Assembly (NCBI GenBank): GCA_947652115.1
Contig: OX393564.1
Location: 20,558,333 to 20,622,332 of the forward strand
Reading direction: 5' to 3'
Length of the DNA stretch: 64,000 nucleotides
Origin: Blastomussa wellsi
Lineage: Eukaryota; Cnidaria; Anthozoa; Scleractinia; Plerogyridae
Shown piece by piece: positions 24,164-41,854 of this stretch. The stretch's first letter is position 1, and each line of letters starts with the position of its first letter. The notes beneath the pieces were generated by a model. The model had not been told where the DNA came from. It did no database searches and worked only from the letters and a program-made list of their open reading frames with translations. Both the position numbers and the translations under genes were made by a program.

Positions 24164-25993
24164 ATGAATTTAGAGGTAAATATCCCTTATTCATCTTGTT
24201 TATAGTCGCAGTTTGGTCTTGGGTCATGTTAGTTGCTTTACTATATTTCGGTTCACCGCTTCGCTATATCTGTATGCTTGTTTTGGTCACTGCTGAACTC
24301 GGTGTTCGGCGAAGAATGTTTCTTTGGGCCTCTCGGGCCGGGCACGTTTACTGAATGTGTTTCAGGTGCCTTTTAGGTATGTTTGGCGTTTACTGGACTT
24401 CGTGTTCAGGAAAATTTATTCTAGTTTGGGCCTCTCGGGCCGGGCACGTTTACTGAATGTCTTTCAGGTGCCATTTAGGTGTGTTTGGCGTTTACTGAAC
24501 TTCGTGTTCAGGGGAATTTATCTTAGTTTTGGGCCTCTCGGGCTGGGCACGTTTACTGAATGTGTTTCAGGTGCCATTTAGGTCTGTTTGGCGTTTGCTG
24601 AACTTTGCGTTCAGGGAAATTTATTCTAGTTTTAGGCCTCTCGGGCCGGGCACGTTTACTGAATGTCTTTCAGGTGCCATTTAGGTGTGTTTGGCCTTTA
24701 CTGAACTTCGTGTTCAGGGAAATTAATTCTAGTGTGGGCCTCTCGGGCTGGGCACGTTTACTGAATGTGTTTCAGGTGCCATCTCGGTATGTTTGGCGTT
24801 TTACTGGACTTCGTGTTCAGGGAAATTTATTTGTTTTGGGCCTCTCGGGCTGGACATGCGTTAAGTGAAGTTATATTATGTCCCAGTTAGGTGGGGCTGG
24901 TGCCAACTGAGCTTCGTAGTCGGTAAATTGAAACGTATCATTAGGCCTCTCGGGCTGGGAATGCATTTTAATTTATCTCTGGTGCCGTCTAGGCAAGATT
25001 ATTTTACTGGTATCTGAACTCTGTACTCGATTGATTTTACTCTATGACTGGACACGCTCATTGTTGTTAATCAGTCTTGTTAAACTACTTGGAGCCTGTT
25101 TATTGAATCCACTTACTCCAGTCCTAAATACTGAATTTGTTTCTTCGTCAAATTTTTTGCAGATCCCGATAATTGAGATTCGGGTGCTTCGCCTATTGTT
25201 TATTTGGGCTTGTGATTACTCTGCCTTAGCATGAATGCTGCTCGCGGTCCTGTTCCTTATGTGCTTGAGGTTAACTCATCATTTTTGAGGGGTGGGTAAA
25301 TTTATAGCCTCGCTCAGTTTCCGAGTTACCATATTTCCTCACTAGGGATTTTGATGTTGTGTTGTGTAATCCAATAGGGGTTGTTTATACTAAATATAAA
25401 CCTTGCTGTCGGGATTGGCTGACTTGAGTGTTTGATATGAGTAATAGAGACGTGAATTCTGTTTATAACCGACTAAACGCCAATCTTTGTATTTTGCTTA
25501 GGATCAAGTTAGACAGCTCCGCGATCAAGTAGTGCAGGCAGCTCAGACATCAATGGTCGATCAGGCCCTGCTGATGGTCCGTCAGCTAGCATCCCGTCCA
25601 CCCAAAGCTTTTGACCCCTACGCGTTAATTGGGGCCTTGGAGCATCTGGAGGATGTTGGTCGCCGTTCAGCACACCCTGATCTCAGAACGTATACTGCGG
25701 TTCTTACTAATTGCAAGAAGCTGCCTCCCGGCCCTAGACTGGGTGATCTCGTGACACACATCTTGGGAAGCGACATCGAGAAGGAAGTCGCCAAGACTGT
25801 CGCCAAAATGTACAAGCCCGTGGTATCCCATCAGCAATCCGGAAATGGTGCTCCAACATACCCCAGGCCCCCTCAGGAATGGCCATACCCCGGGGCTGGG
25901 GGTACCCAGAGGTCAACGGCAAGAAATGTCAGGTGTTACAAGTGTCACCGTTTTGGGCACATGGCCCGAAACTGCCGTCAGACCTCTAATTGA
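24164..25993 (+). CDS. gag-like CCHC zinc-knuckle protein of the retroelement (two exons)
   Basis: This is a nucleic-acid-binding, probably capsid-like protein of a retroelement. The proposed coding sequence joins 24164-24175 (MNLE, donor GAG|GTAAAT) to 25502-25993 (acceptor GCTTAG|GATCAA), giving 167 residues. The C-terminus has a single zinc knuckle, CYKCHRFGHMARNC, spacing CX2CX4HX4C. The N-terminus DQVRQLRDQVVQ looks helical. The frame before MNLE is proline/glutamine-rich and open back to a TAA in A1 but has no other ATG, so it may be leader. A poly(A) signal follows at 26061. The intron holds a 103-bp tandem array. No protease, reverse transcriptase or integrase follows. Confidence 0.7.
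24325..24950 (+). repeat. 103-bp minisatellite in the gag-like intron
   Basis: GGCCTCTCGGGC recurs at 24325, 24428, 24531, 24634, 24735, 24838 and 24943, a period of about 103 bp. Units share GGGCACGTTTACTGAATGT, TTTCAGGTGCCATTTAGG and ACTTCGTGTTCAGG. Each unit contains a TTTCAG|GTG acceptor-like site. Confidence 0.92.
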
Positions 25994-26060
25994 CTTTGAC
26001 TTAATTTGAAGTATTTTTTTTTCGTGTACACCTTTTCTCCTCGTATGCTATTTGAGCTGA

Positions 26061-26066
26061 AATAAA
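26061..26066 (+). terminator. Poly(A) signal of the gag-like gene
   Basis: AATAAA lies 68 nt after the stop codon. Confidence 0.6.
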
Positions 26067-26309
26067 ATGTGTCCAAATTAATTATCTGTTGTACCCCTTT
26101 TTCTGTGCATTTTTACGCTTAGATGCCTCTCGTCCCTTAAGTCCAGTGGGGTCAATTGTCCCAGGGCTCTCTAAAGCCCTTTGTGCCCGACTCTTGCAGT
26201 TGCGCCGGGACTGTTGCCCTTCGCTGGTCCCTGGGGGACTCTGGTTCTCACCCGTTTTTCTTCGTTTCTTCTTTTTTTTTTGTTTTCTATGTTTTCCCTT
26301 TAGCCGCCA

Positions 26310-26703
26310 TCCAAAAGACAATGTATTCAGCAATTCCAGGTACCTGATTGGGAGATTTCGCCCGATTTTGACCCAATGGCGGCAGCTGCATCATTTCGGG
26401 AACGGGTAGTTCGCTGGACAACTCTCCCAGGGACCGTTGCTAGGGCATCAGTCCCAGGCCATGAATGCATGCTTACCCAGAAACCGCCTACAGCACACAT
26501 ACAGCTAGTTACTACATTCAACTTGAGAAGGTGCTTCGCCATGACAGCCCAAGTGCCCTGTTGACAGAGGCTGTGGATGAGCACAATCCTACTTCTGATC
26601 TAACTCGATTATATCAGGACATGAACTCCGTGAAGAACTTTGTACAGGCATTCCCTAAAGATGACACTTTGACGCGCAAATCCCCCTCTGAGAATGCACC
26701 TTA
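26310..26703 (+). pseudogene. Decayed second reading frame of the retroelement
   Basis: A long pyrimidine tract ending in TTTAG (26304) precedes coding-like sequence. One frame (VPDWEISPDFDPM...) stops near 26564. A second overlapping frame from 26465 (MHAYPETAYSTHTASYYIQ...) stops at 26703. The coding signal moves between frames without a joint, which suggests a frameshifted remnant. No domain is recognised. Confidence 0.4.
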
Positions 26704-26857
26704 GGGCGGCTGGGAAGGTTACTGATCAAACTCTTTAGGCGATATTAGGTTTGGGATTAAGTTTTGGGATAGGTTTGTGAGGTATGGGAATATGGGATGT
26801 TTGTGTGGGAGGGGGCTCTTTTCGCTATGGGACGACTGTTCCACTGCCTCGCGGAGT

Positions 26858-26956
26858 GATCCACCTCATTGTTCATACATAGAACAATGGGTCCTATTAT
26901 TTCCCAATTCTTAATCAGCGATCCGTGAAACAATGGCCAGTTTGGATATACTACTA
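26858..26956 (+). repeat. Split direct repeat B1 (99 bp)
   Basis: It runs from GATCCACCTCATTG to GGATATACTACTA and matches B2. It overlaps the start of A2 by ACTA. Confidence 0.9.
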
Positions 26957-27122
26957 TTCAGACTGGCCAATGTTCCCAACGGGAGCTGATTAAGCGCTGG
27001 AATGTAACGGAAAGTATGTGACTCGCTCTGGTTAATATATTCAAGAGTATAAATATGCGTTGTTCCACCTCGTGTCCTCCTGTTTTCCCGTAAACTCACG
27101 GCCGCCAGTTCGAAGCTTGTTC
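26953..27122 (+). repeat. Split direct repeat A2 (170 bp)
   Basis: It matches A1 base for base by eye and directly follows B1. It is followed by 125 bp of spacer containing a CCCA tandem run. Confidence 0.9.
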
Positions 27123-27247
27123 TTGTGAGAAAAAGTGATAGGGTGTTTGGGTTGGGTGGGGTGTTAGAAGGACTGGTTGATATTTCTGTTCATGTGCCCA
27201 CCCACCCACCCATCTTTTTCCTTATATCCATCCTGGCCTGCGCTCCG

Positions 27248-27346
27248 GATCCACCTCATTGTTCATACATAGAACAATGGGTCCTATTATTTCCCAATTC
27301 TTAATCAGCGATCCGTGAAACAATGGCCAGTTTGGATATACTACTA
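27248..27346 (+). repeat. Split direct repeat B2 (99 bp), right end of element
   Basis: It matches B1. It ends ...TATACTACTA and is followed by unique sequence ACTGGTTGAAGG. Confidence 0.9.
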
Positions 27347-29823
27347 ACTGGTTGAAGGCAGACTTGGCTACACACTGACGAACTTTGTAAGTAGATGGAT
27401 TATTATACACAAATGGCGTAAGGTAGGTATCTTTCTCTGAAGGTGGCTGCATTGTTTTCTTGTATTTCAATTTTCTATGTGCCTCTCATTCCTGTTTATT
27501 CTGAGATATGACCTTTGTGCTTTCATTTCTGTTCCTGCTCCCATACTTTCTTTAACCTTCCTGCAGGATTCTTATCTTATCCACATCCTTTGAAGTCCCA
27601 AGAATGTCTTTGCTTTTCTTCTGAAGTGTCCCTTTAATTCATGCTCTTCCAATAGCGAATACTGAAAACTTTTATGGTATTTCCGAGTTACGTTTCCCCA
27701 GTACCTAAACATGCGAAACCATTCGTATAGGACCTGTGTTTCACCTGCATGCTGTTTCGTGCAAATCAAAGTAATTCTCATTTGAATGGTTTTACATGAT
27801 TGAGTGCTCTTGAAAATGGTCAATTCAAGTTAAATTAAGATATTTTGCATATTAATTTTATTGTCACCGAACGTTAATGCATGTGCCAGTTGGTTTTATA
27901 TACAGTGTAGGGCCCATGTGCTGTAGGCTTGATTACCAGCAGAACTCAATGAGGCTGTCCTTCTGTCAAACCCTCCAAGACCAGTCAAAGCTAGATTAAG
28001 CCAGGAAAAGAACAAGGCAGGACATTCATCTAATTATACATTCAGAAAGTCTGCAAGATCCTGCATTGGACAAGCAGACTGTCAAAGGAATTGCCATCAT
28101 CACCATGGGCAATCTTGTGTTAAAGTATAAGCTGGGTGAGTTATGGTCAACAGGATACATTTTAGGAAATTTAATAAGCAATACCATACTAGTTTTATAA
28201 TTTGTGTATTGTCTAGTGCCAGGCTGAGATGTGCTTTGAAGCAAGTGTGAAAAGGATCTTTCTATTCCTGAGAAATGTGAAATGAGGAAATAAATATATT
28301 GACTTCCTTACTATTTGCTCAATTTTTAGGATGAGTGTCACGAGGCTAAAATAATTGCTGAAAATAATTTCTTAAAAGTGAACATTATTTAATATAGAAC
28401 TGTTTTCAAGCCTGAGGAACCAGTTGACATGATGGTAAAATATATGCAGTTTTATTAATTTTTAGTTACTTTTTCACATAATTTAGCCTTTAGTAGATTG
28501 GTATACCATTTACTTTAACAAAAGTCAGAGACTGCATGGATGTATTAATAAAACTGACAGTCTTGATTATGTTGTTATACCTCTAGTGCTACATCACAAG
28601 AGATAGAGATCAGCTGTACACATGCAGCAGTTGTGATGTACCTCTCCTGTCAGCTGAGTGGGATTGCTTTCATTGTCTTCAATGCAACAGAAGAATGATT
28701 GAGCTCAATTTAGACCAGTCTTGTTCCTAAATGGCAAAGAAAATAAACTGCTGGTTAGCACTTTTTCAAAGGTGAGAAAAACAATATCTAAATTGTACCA
28801 TACCTGAGAGACATTAATTGTATTGGGAAAGCCATAGCCCTTTTTGCACATTCAAGGCCAAGTCAGTACTAAGCCAAGTAAGCTAAGAGCTGTTACCTGA
28901 ACAGAGGGAGTCCAACTTTCCTGTTTTAATTGCTCAAAACCTCCTGGTTGGTGATCTTTTCTGGCGCTGTAATGCACTGAATTGTCTCATTCATGGGAGG
29001 GCTGCATTTGTCTGAGGTTTTGCAAGGCAATGACAGTGCAAGGCAATTTTCTGCTTAATATGATCTCAAAATACAGGAAATTGCATCTTGGAGGACTGCA
29101 TTTTATTTTCTTACTGTGTGAGAATGACCTTGGATCTCTTAGGGGCCTAGCTAACAGCACTGAGACATCATAGTTCGGCCACTTCCGAAAACCTCTGTTC
29201 TATAATTCCAAGAGGTTGGAATCTCTGAACATATTTAGTGTTCAAATTAAGGACCTGGAAGAAAATCTTGCTCCCGTGCATGAACCAGGGTGAACACACA
29301 CAGTATAACTTGTTCTGGTATGCTATATTTTGTGTTGGTGTCATGTAAATGATTACAGAGCCATGTAATCACCCCCTAAAGGTAGCATACATTATTCAAA
29401 TCCAATGGATGGCACAGGTCAACACATTCTTAAGTTATGAAAATACTCTATGCAGGCATATTTTATTTACCTAGGGGGTTGTTATTAATTAGCAATTTCT
29501 TCAATGATGTTTTTAGTTTTGATTAAAATCTTTCACTAACTCTACAGTGAAGACTTGATAATAATTTATTGTAAACTTGTATCTAACCCACAAATTTGTA
29601 TTTGTTTTTTAGCCTTCTGGGATGACCATGGGTGATCAACGCAGTCAAAGGACAGATCGGTGGCTCAGTCTGGTGTGATTCACAAGTCAAAATTCACGTT
29701 TCGAAGATTTCGAAAGATACTGAACACTGTAAGGTTGTTTCATTAATTAATGCATTGGATAAGTCTTTCACTGGTTAAATTAGGGCTATAACAGAGAATC
29801 ATCTTGACCACTGCATCAACATT

Positions 29824-30028
29824 AAGGCCTTAAACAACAAATGATCACATGGTAAAAATCCACCACGGTGGATGCATGGTAAGCTTATTACTCCCAATAA
29901 TGACTGAGAAGTGTAAACAGAGCAACTTTTACCAGTCAAATTGGACTTTGCTTTGGATGTCCCATGCCAGTTGCCGTCCAGCATGGAGGATTTTGTACCA
30001 TGTGATCTATCATCATTTAAAAGACCTA
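29824..30028. mobile_element. MITE, diverged relative of 45065-45280
   Basis: The ends AAGGCCTTAAACAACAAATG and the complement of CATCATTTAAAAGACCT match the TIR family at 45065-45280. Both also share TCACATGGTA and CAGCATGGAGGATTTTGTAC. Confidence 0.6.
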
Positions 30029-31065
30029 TTATTTTTTCGGATGTTTTAAAGTTCTTTCAATTTGTGTTGTTCTCCGGTTCTGACAGAAATCAATGTCAGT
30101 GAGATCATTTTCAGTCTTTCAGGTTTGGCTAAGAGTCCCAATGTCTGTACAATGTCAGTATTCGATTTATTAGATTAATCTAATCACTTAGAGACTTGCC
30201 ATAGCATCAAATGAAACTCTAAATAATACATGTATCTTTAGGTGTCAGACTTTGGCTATCATTATCAATAGCCCAAGTCTAAAGTGCCATACAATCTTTC
30301 AATTGATAAAGCTATTTTATTTCGAAATAATAGCTAATTAAAAGCTATAATTTTGGAATGGCAGTAGCTTGTGCACATTGGAAGCTCTTAGCCAGCTTTA
30401 AAGTCATTTTATTTCTTAAAATTACTTTAAGAAATAAAGCATCTTTAAAGCTTACTATTTACAGAAAATAATAGCTTAAAATGGTTATTATTTTTATGTT
30501 GAATAAAGATCCTACACATATTTAGAAGTTTCATTTAATGTTAAGTGCCTGAGTAAATATTTGATTAGATTGGTCATATTGAAAAAAAAAATCAAGGACA
30601 GCACTGAAGCTTGCCCGCCTGCATGAAAAGCCAGACCTGAATGAGGCGGAAAATGATTGCAGTGGACCTTAATTTCTATTCCAGAGCCTGAGAAGAAGTC
30701 TACCAAACAAGTTTGATTTATAAAATTAATGCATGGCATTGTATTTGCTTCAAAATTATGCAACTGGCACTCAAATTTTGAACAGTTTGCTGATTTGAGT
30801 ATTACTGAACTTGGGACACCGGGAGTTCTCCTTAATTTTTTAATTTGCTTTTTAACCTGGGCTTATCATAATATATAATCAACAGCAACTAACACTTCGC
30901 TTGCTGATGCATGGAGACTTCCAGGTGTTCCAGCTCTAGAGATGAGATCAGTTTCCATTACAATCATATAAACTTGTTGTGAATTAAAAATATTAATTTA
31001 AAAGCACCTTGTTAGAAGATAGATATAGAATACAATTAAACATCACTTACATTGCATGTCTATTT

Positions 31066-31233
31066 GAGGCCCTGCCAGGGGGTCCCTGTCAGTATTTTGT
31101 CTTCTGTACCTTGATGTCACTGTCAAAATTTTGGTGAGTAAGATTTCTTTTGTCATTATTACATTCAATTTGCTGTCGCTACTACTTGGGCCATATTTGT
31201 CACTTGTTGGAAATTATACCCTGACAGGGCCTC
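31066..31233. mobile_element. MITE with GAGGCCCTG(C/T)CAGGG ends
   Basis: The 15-bp terminal inverted repeats match with one mismatch and bound 168 bp of non-coding DNA. Confidence 0.65.
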
Positions 31234-31864
31234 CTTATCATTATTATCTAGTTAGTGTGTTAAGTGTTCTTTGACAGACATTTCAACAACAATAGTGGAT
31301 GTCTTGTGAATCAAAATTTCGCTTCCACCCAGGAAACGAGAGGAAGTCACGATACAACAACAGTTCTTTTTTGGACAACCTTGGCCTGGATGATACTCTC
31401 ATATACATGTGCACAACTGACAATTTGGAATACAAATCACTTACTTTGATTACTTAAGCTTGATTTCTAGAAGGGCAAATACAATTCCATGCTTGGAAAA
31501 TGTAATTAGGCAACGTAAAACGTGTAGAGAGATTTTGACCTGTGCCAGTTAATCATAGAGCAAGTTGCAAATTATAAGTTAGTTTTAAAAGAGAGAAGAA
31601 TGATGTCGTTTTTAAATGATCTACATGAACTGAGGATGTAAGAAATATAGTGCAGATGCTGTGTAGAATCTTCATTCAATGTACATTTTCTAATAAAGCA
31701 GGTTTCACCTGTTCAGTATATGTAGTGAGCATTTACAGTGCTCTTCAAGTCCCAGTGGGTTGCTGCACTGGTGGTACATGTAGGTCCATTAAATGCAGTT
31801 ATGAAATCACGAACATGGTAATCATTATAGATTTAAAGACGAAAATTGTGCATGCATGTTTACA

Positions 31865-32300
31865 TTGCCTGATGAAAACACAAGAAAGAGTTTGGGAGGG
31901 CTTGAAATTTTTAGGTTAGGGTTAATGTCATGGGTTTGTATTCAGGGTTGGTTTGGATGTGGGGGTTGGGATTTAGTTACCGGTAACTATAAGGGGGTCA
32001 TTGATAGGGTACATGTAAGGGTTGGGGCTTTTGGTTAGTTAGTAAGAAAGGTTGGGAAGAGACTTGGGAGTTAGGGGCTAGAATTGGGGACAATTAGGTG
32101 TGGGTTCCTTGGTTGGTGTTAGGTTGTGAGTGGGGGTTAGTGTTCAGTTAAGGGTTGACGGTTAGGGTTGGTATTGAGGGTGTTTGTCTGGAGGTTTGAG
32201 ACAGAGGGATTTGGTGTAGGTTTAGAAGTTTGGGTTAGGGGTTAAGATTGACAAGATTTTCAAGTCCTTCCAAACTTTCTCAAGTGCTTACATCAGGCAA
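31865..32300. mobile_element. Inverted-repeat element with telomere-like interior
   Basis: The arms of about 44 bp start TTGCCTGATG and include AGTTTGG(G/A)AGG(G/A)CTTGAAA. The interior (about 31912-32250) is strand-biased, G/T-rich and full of degenerate TTAGGG, such as GGTTAGGGTTAATG, GGTTAGGGTTGG and GGGTTAGGGG. It has no coding capacity. Confidence 0.75.
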
Positions 32301-33559
32301 TATACAAGAAGGCATAACATGGCCATTTGCAACATTGTATTTCTGCCATTAAGAACAACTCAAAATTATCCTGCGATGTGAATATTGACAACTGTTAGTT
32401 TGTATAAATAATATAATTGTAACTGATGTGAAAGATGTTTAACAGTCTGGTTATGTGCAGTAAAATCAACTGGTACACATATTATAAATTTAATGATATA
32501 GGTAAGTTCAATGTCTCGAGATATATATGTACTGGTAAACATAATAGAATAATTAATTTTTACATGGGTAATGTGGAATTCTGGTTTCTTGTATTGAATT
32601 TCATCTAGAACAGATTTTGCAACAATATTTAAGTTTAAGAAACTTGGATTCCATGATATTATTGTATAGCTATTAAAGAAATAAGTTTTATTTAAAGAGC
32701 CCAATTAATGGACACATCTTGATTGGTTCCTACCTATGATCTATTAAAGGGCAGATACACTGATGACACTTATGTTTAATTTGTTTCAATCTCTGTTACC
32801 ATTTATGTAAAACAGATTCCATGTTGCCAAGTGTCAGCTGTTTGAAAAAAATCACAGAAGATAATTATGTCAAAATGTGGTAAGAACATCAGTGACCCAC
32901 ACTGCTATCACCTCGAGTGCCACTTTTTTGTTACTACATTTTGACATCATCAGTGATTTGTTACTGGTTGGTGATGTGCAGGTGCAGTGTATTTCCTTGA
33001 TATTGATGCATTTCAGATGGTAAATGTTGAAATAAAGGGCAGGAATGGCATTTTGTTGTCCTGATTTGTTTTGTACACTTGGAGGGATCCGAAAGGGGAT
33101 TCCCAGACCTTTTCATTGGTAAAGACAAATCAACTGTTACAGAGAATTTGCTGTTAGCCAGTTGATGCTCAATTATTGATAGTCTATGGTAATATGGTAA
33201 TTTGTCTTAATCATACAGGTCTGAAGGGAGATTGTTTTTTTTTTTTTCAGAGGATGCGATCCAATGAGGAGAATTAAGTTGTTTTGATACTGCATTTTGT
33301 GTGTTTTGAAGGAGAATAATATAGATATTACCCAAACATTTCAACTTCAAAATGGATTTTTGGGCACACCCATGACACCCTGCTTCCAAAGGGCCTGTCA
33401 TAGTAGACCTGTTACTTCCAAGGTGCTACACCCATTAGATAAACCACTTCCCAGTGAATACCATTGACTGTTTTGTTGTCTACTGTAGTGATTTCCCATT
33501 GTCGCCCTTTGAACAAGTAGGTCCTGGTTGCTACACATCTCTAGTAAACCAAGGGCAAG

Positions 33560-33735
33560 TGCATCATTTGTTCCACGACTGAGTCAGAAGGGGCGTGGGT
33601 CTATTCCTGGTTTGACGTCACAAAATGATTTGCATAACATCAAGGCTTTGTAAACATGCATGCAAATTAGTTTGTGACGTCAAATCGGGAATAGACCCAC
33701 GCCCCTTCTGACTCGGTAGTGGAACAAATGATGCA
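33560..33735. mobile_element. Foldback MITE with ~60-bp arms
   Basis: TGCATCATTTGTTCCAC... at the left is complementary to ...GTGGAACAAATGATGCA at the right. The arms also share GGGGCGTGGGTCTATTCC and its complement. Confidence 0.8.
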
Positions 33736-34323
33736 CAGTTTATCGTAATTTTTGAATGCTATAAATAGTCAGAATTTGGTAAAAAGGTGCAATGCGTTTG
33801 AAATTGGTGCAAAGGTTTATTCTAGCGAAAAAAATATTTTGGGGTTAGGTGCACTTTAAAAACGAGGTGAGGGCTAATTTGAATACCTACAAAAGAATAT
33901 TAAGATGGTAGCCATTTTGGAACAAGGTGAACTTAAGGAAGTTTCCAACAGTATACTCTGGTTTGTGGTATACTGTTAGTTTTTTGACACATAAAGTAGG
34001 TGCTTGAAACTGCACTGCCAATCTTTGGAGATGCAACTCATTTTTTCAGTGCAAGTCCAAGCCCCCTTTGACTTGGTTGTCTTGACAGTTGTCAACCACA
34101 GGAACACCAGTCATCATCTTCACATTACAAATAAAATATGCTCACCTAATCATAAGATAAAGCCGTGTGACTCTGATCTACGCTGCTGCTCATTTCAGTG
34201 AGTGGTTGTCAAGTCCATGCAATAAATCCGGAACTTGAAAAACCTGGTCTCCCACACAAGCCGGCCGCCATCGTGGAAAGCTGATAAAACCCTGGGTACA
34301 AGTACCCTGCCCATGCTCTTTTG

Positions 34324-34456
34324 TAACCATGAACAGATAGAGTTGTCTTACACGAAGCGTGGAAAATATTGTTGGAGCCTCGAGGAGTCGGCAGCCACTG
34401 AGAAGCTCCACCGATTTTGCTGTTAGTGTAAAACAACTAGATCTGTTCATGGTTAG
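34324..34456. repeat. Inverted repeat just upstream of the PTGR2-like start
   Basis: The arms at 34324-34354 and 34424-34456 (AACCATGAACAGAT...) match at about 27 of 31 positions. The right arm ends about 50 bp before the start codon, so it probably lies in the promoter or 5' UTR. Confidence 0.65.
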
Positions 34457-34509
34457 CCTGGAGGTCCCTCTCGTCTATCCCTTTTAGCCATCTTTTTGAC
34501 AAAACAAAA

Positions 34510-41039
<6,530 letters not shown>

Positions 41040-41068
41040 TGCCATGAAAATGATAACCATCGATGAAG

Positions 41069-41093
41069 CACGCTAAAGCATGAACCAATTGTT
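41069..41093 (+). repeat. Fragment of the intron-3 palindrome in the PTGR2-like 3' UTR
   Basis: CACGCTAAAGCATGAACCAA at 41069 matches the arm of the palindrome at 39153-39291. Repeat sequence therefore lies between the stop codon and the poly(A) signal. Confidence 0.6.
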
Positions 41094-41099
41094 AATTAT

Positions 41100-41105
41100 A
41101 ATAAA
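41100..41105 (+). terminator. Poly(A) signal of PTGR2-like gene
   Basis: AATAAA lies 61 nt after the stop codon, in an A/T-rich stretch. Confidence 0.55.
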
Positions 41106-41333
41106 AAATAAAATCGAAGTATTTTTGCGTTTTCCAGTATATCACTCATTTAAACACCCCTTCTATTGTAAATTCTCATTTGTATCTGAAGGCTGGTTTT
41201 GCCTGCCAAAGTTCACCAAACGAAATTTGAAATCATTCTACGTTGTGTCGATCTCTGCTTTTATATTCCTAAATTCTATGGTAAACTGATTAGATCTTCA
41301 TTGGCCGTTCCGGAGTTGCACAGGGAACTGGGG

Positions 41334-41854
41334 CGAGTTTCAGATTTTAATTAATCAATAAAATGACCCAACCGCATGAAAGACTTCGTTGAGATCAGTT
41401 GGTGTTTTTAGGTCGAACAGAGACCAAGTTATGGACCTTGAAACAAAGCGATTTTCATCTCAGCTTCTTCCAAATGGTAGGCCAATAACAGGATTTTGCA
41501 GTTGTCACAAAACTGATAAAAAATTTTAAAAGTTTCAATGATTATGGATTTTGAACCATGTTTCAAAGTCCATAACTTGGTCTCTGTTCAATCTAAAAGC
41601 ACAAAACTTCGTGAACCGTGTTTCAAAGTCCTTAACTTGGTCTCTGTTCAATTTAAAAGTATCAAACTTCGTGAACCGTTTTCAAAGTGCATAATTTGGT
41701 CTCTGTTCGACCTAAAAGCACCAAACTTCGTGAACCATGTTTCAAAGTTCGTAACTTGGTCTCTGTTCAACCTAAAAGCATCAAACTTCGTGAAATGACT
41801 AATCTCAACGTGGTGGTGGGGTCAGTCTATCGATTAGTTAAAATCTGAAACTCG
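41334..41854. mobile_element. TIR element carrying a 60-bp minisatellite
   Basis: The 23-bp terminal inverted repeats (CGAGTTTCAGATTTTAAT...) match at 22 of 23 positions. The interior has one inverted unit (41377-41450) and about four direct 60-bp units (41540-41798) with AACTTGGTCTCTGTTC. The open frame across the array is repeat-driven. Confidence 0.8.

Larger units (their letters stand above)
23858..27346 (+). mobile_element. Split-direct-repeat retroelement (Ngaro/PAT-type tyrosine-recombinase architecture), non-autonomous
   Basis: A 170-bp sequence A occurs at 23858-24027 and 26953-27122, and a 99-bp sequence B at 26858-26956 and 27248-27346. The order is A1-body-B1A2-spacer-B2, with B1 and A2 sharing only ACTA. 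By eye the copies are identical within each pair. This is the split-direct-repeat plan of Ngaro/PAT elements, which integrate through a tyrosine recombinase, and it is not explained by ordinary LTRs. There is no LTR-style target duplication; instead the same ACTA sits at both outer borders. The body encodes a spliced gag-like CCHC protein and a decayed second frame. No reverse transcriptase or recombinase was found, so mobilisation would need a partner in trans. Superfamily is inferred from architecture alone. Confidence 0.72.
27347..34323. other. 7 kb with no supportable gene
   Basis: I found only repeats here: inverted-repeat elements at 29824-30028, 31066-31233, 31865-32300 and 33560-33735, and A/T-rich palindromes around 30300-30480. 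Open frames are short and featureless. Confidence 0.5.

Noticed and set aside
23858..27122. Simple LTR retrotransposon with 170-bp LTRs
   Set aside because: It does not explain the second repeat pair B nor the DNA after the right A copy, and no target duplication or TG...CA ends are seen.
41538..41798. 86-codon repetitive plus-strand frame
   Set aside because: It is made of 60-bp repeat units inside a TIR element; the frame follows from the period.
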